This document shows positions 7,571 to 7,905 of a stretch of DNA of 7,905 nt, piece after piece. A program made the translations under genes and the position numbers. The first letter of the stretch is position 1; every line of letters begins with the position of its first letter. The notes beneath the pieces are model-generated. The model made no database searches, was not told where the DNA came from, and worked only from the letters and a program-made list of their open reading frames with translations. The stretch is from CAYOBW01 sp964402115 (GTDB lineage: Bacteria > Verrucomicrobiota > Kiritimatiellia > UBA8416 > CAYOBW01): positions 1 through 7,905 of the forward strand of contig CAYOBW010000320.1 in assembly GCA_964402115.1 (NCBI GenBank), given 5' to 3'.

Positions 7571-7905
7571 GCTGGGCTCGCGTACGCGGAAGTCCGGGCG
7601 CCCGCGGCGCCGTCCGCTACCGTGCGGAGCTGACCCCGTCCGCGGATCGCGCCGCCCCTTCCTACGAGCGAGTTTGCCGTATCCGGCCCGGTCACCGCAA
7701 GCAGTATCAATCTGTGAGATCGAGAGAGGACGAAACCAAGCTGGGATTGCCGAGTGATCTGCATCATGCTGACATGACGGGGATGTTCTCCGGCTACGGG
7801 GAGTACAGGACGGACACCCTTGAACCTAGAAACGGGAGTAGCCCTCCACCCTTTCTCTGCACATTCACATCACCGTACCGGTGAGGACGCGGGCCTTTCG
7901 CCAGT
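7571..7905. other. Non-coding or unassigned upstream region; last ~225 bp of lower GC
   Basis: No supported gene lies here. Bases 7571 to about 7680 are very GC-rich and lead into the minus-strand gene. From about 7681 to the edge GC falls to about 55-58% (counted over three 60-base lines: 33, 35 and 34 G or C), against a much higher level elsewhere. A minus-strand TTGATA lies near 7710 but has no convincing -10 partner. A minus-strand frame runs from a TGA near 7870 through two ATG codons at 7767-7762 into the next gene's leader; it has no Shine-Dalgarno sequence and no family I recognise. No tRNA, rRNA, terminal inverted repeat or strong terminator was seen. Confidence 0.5.

Noticed and set aside
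4976..7633. An 885-codon open frame on the plus strand opposite the TPR/laminin-G-like gene
   Set aside because: No recognisable domain, Arg/Val/His-biased composition and no start signal, whereas the minus strand has a ribosome site, an export signal and a recognisable jellyroll.
7555..7767. A small minus-strand open frame (70 codons) upstream of the TPR/laminin-G-like gene
   Set aside because: No Shine-Dalgarno sequence before either of its ATG codons, it runs through the next gene's leader and overlaps its first codons by a few bases, and the sequence is not recognisable. Kept only as part of the unassigned region.

Overview
The window is GC-rich bacterial DNA (well above 60% G+C by eye) with five protein genes and no recognisable RNA gene, insertion sequence or CRISPR array. 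Organism (inference): a high-GC Gram-negative lineage, most likely in or near the Planctomycetes/Verrucomicrobia/Lentisphaerae/Kiritimatiellota group. The reasons are two large secreted proteins, one with a 3-keto-disaccharide-hydrolase/laminin-G-like domain behind a TPR-like helical region, and a MoxR ATPase carrying an FHA domain. No marker gene is present to fix the taxonomy.

Layout. (1) 1-836, minus strand: the N-terminal 278 codons of a MoxR-type AAA+ ATPase fused behind an FHA domain, running off the left edge. (2) 837-992: a divergent control region with AT-rich dyads. It holds candidate promoters in both directions and three ATAT boxes spaced exactly 8 bp apart, a plausible operator for the adjacent ArsR regulator. 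(3) 993-3781, plus strand: a two-gene operon with an ATGA overlap, made of a small ArsR-family repressor and an 817-residue multidomain sulfur-transfer protein (CoA-disulfide/persulfide reductase, rhodanese, TusA and DsrE2-like domains on one chain). (4) 3880-5082, plus strand: a 400-residue secreted protein with two copies of a tryptophan-rich beta-type module. (5) 5060-7558, minus strand: an 832-residue exported protein (TPR-like helical region, concanavalin/laminin-G-like domain, small beta domain) that converges on the previous gene and overlaps its end by 23 bp. (6) 7559-7905: upstream region of that gene; its last 225 bp or so have clearly lower GC and no gene that can be supported.

How the genes work together. 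The ArsR gene and the four-module protein form the clearest unit. Every module of the large protein handles protein- or CoA-bound sulfane sulfur and each has its expected catalytic cysteine (C42, C510, C584, C778), so the chain looks like a complete persulfide relay made under the control of its own repressor. The FHA-MoxR gene is divergent from this unit and may share its control region, but its partners (typically DUF58, VWA and membrane proteins) would lie beyond the left edge. The two convergent secreted proteins have no assigned function; their shared export and overlap suggest, but do not prove, an envelope-related role.
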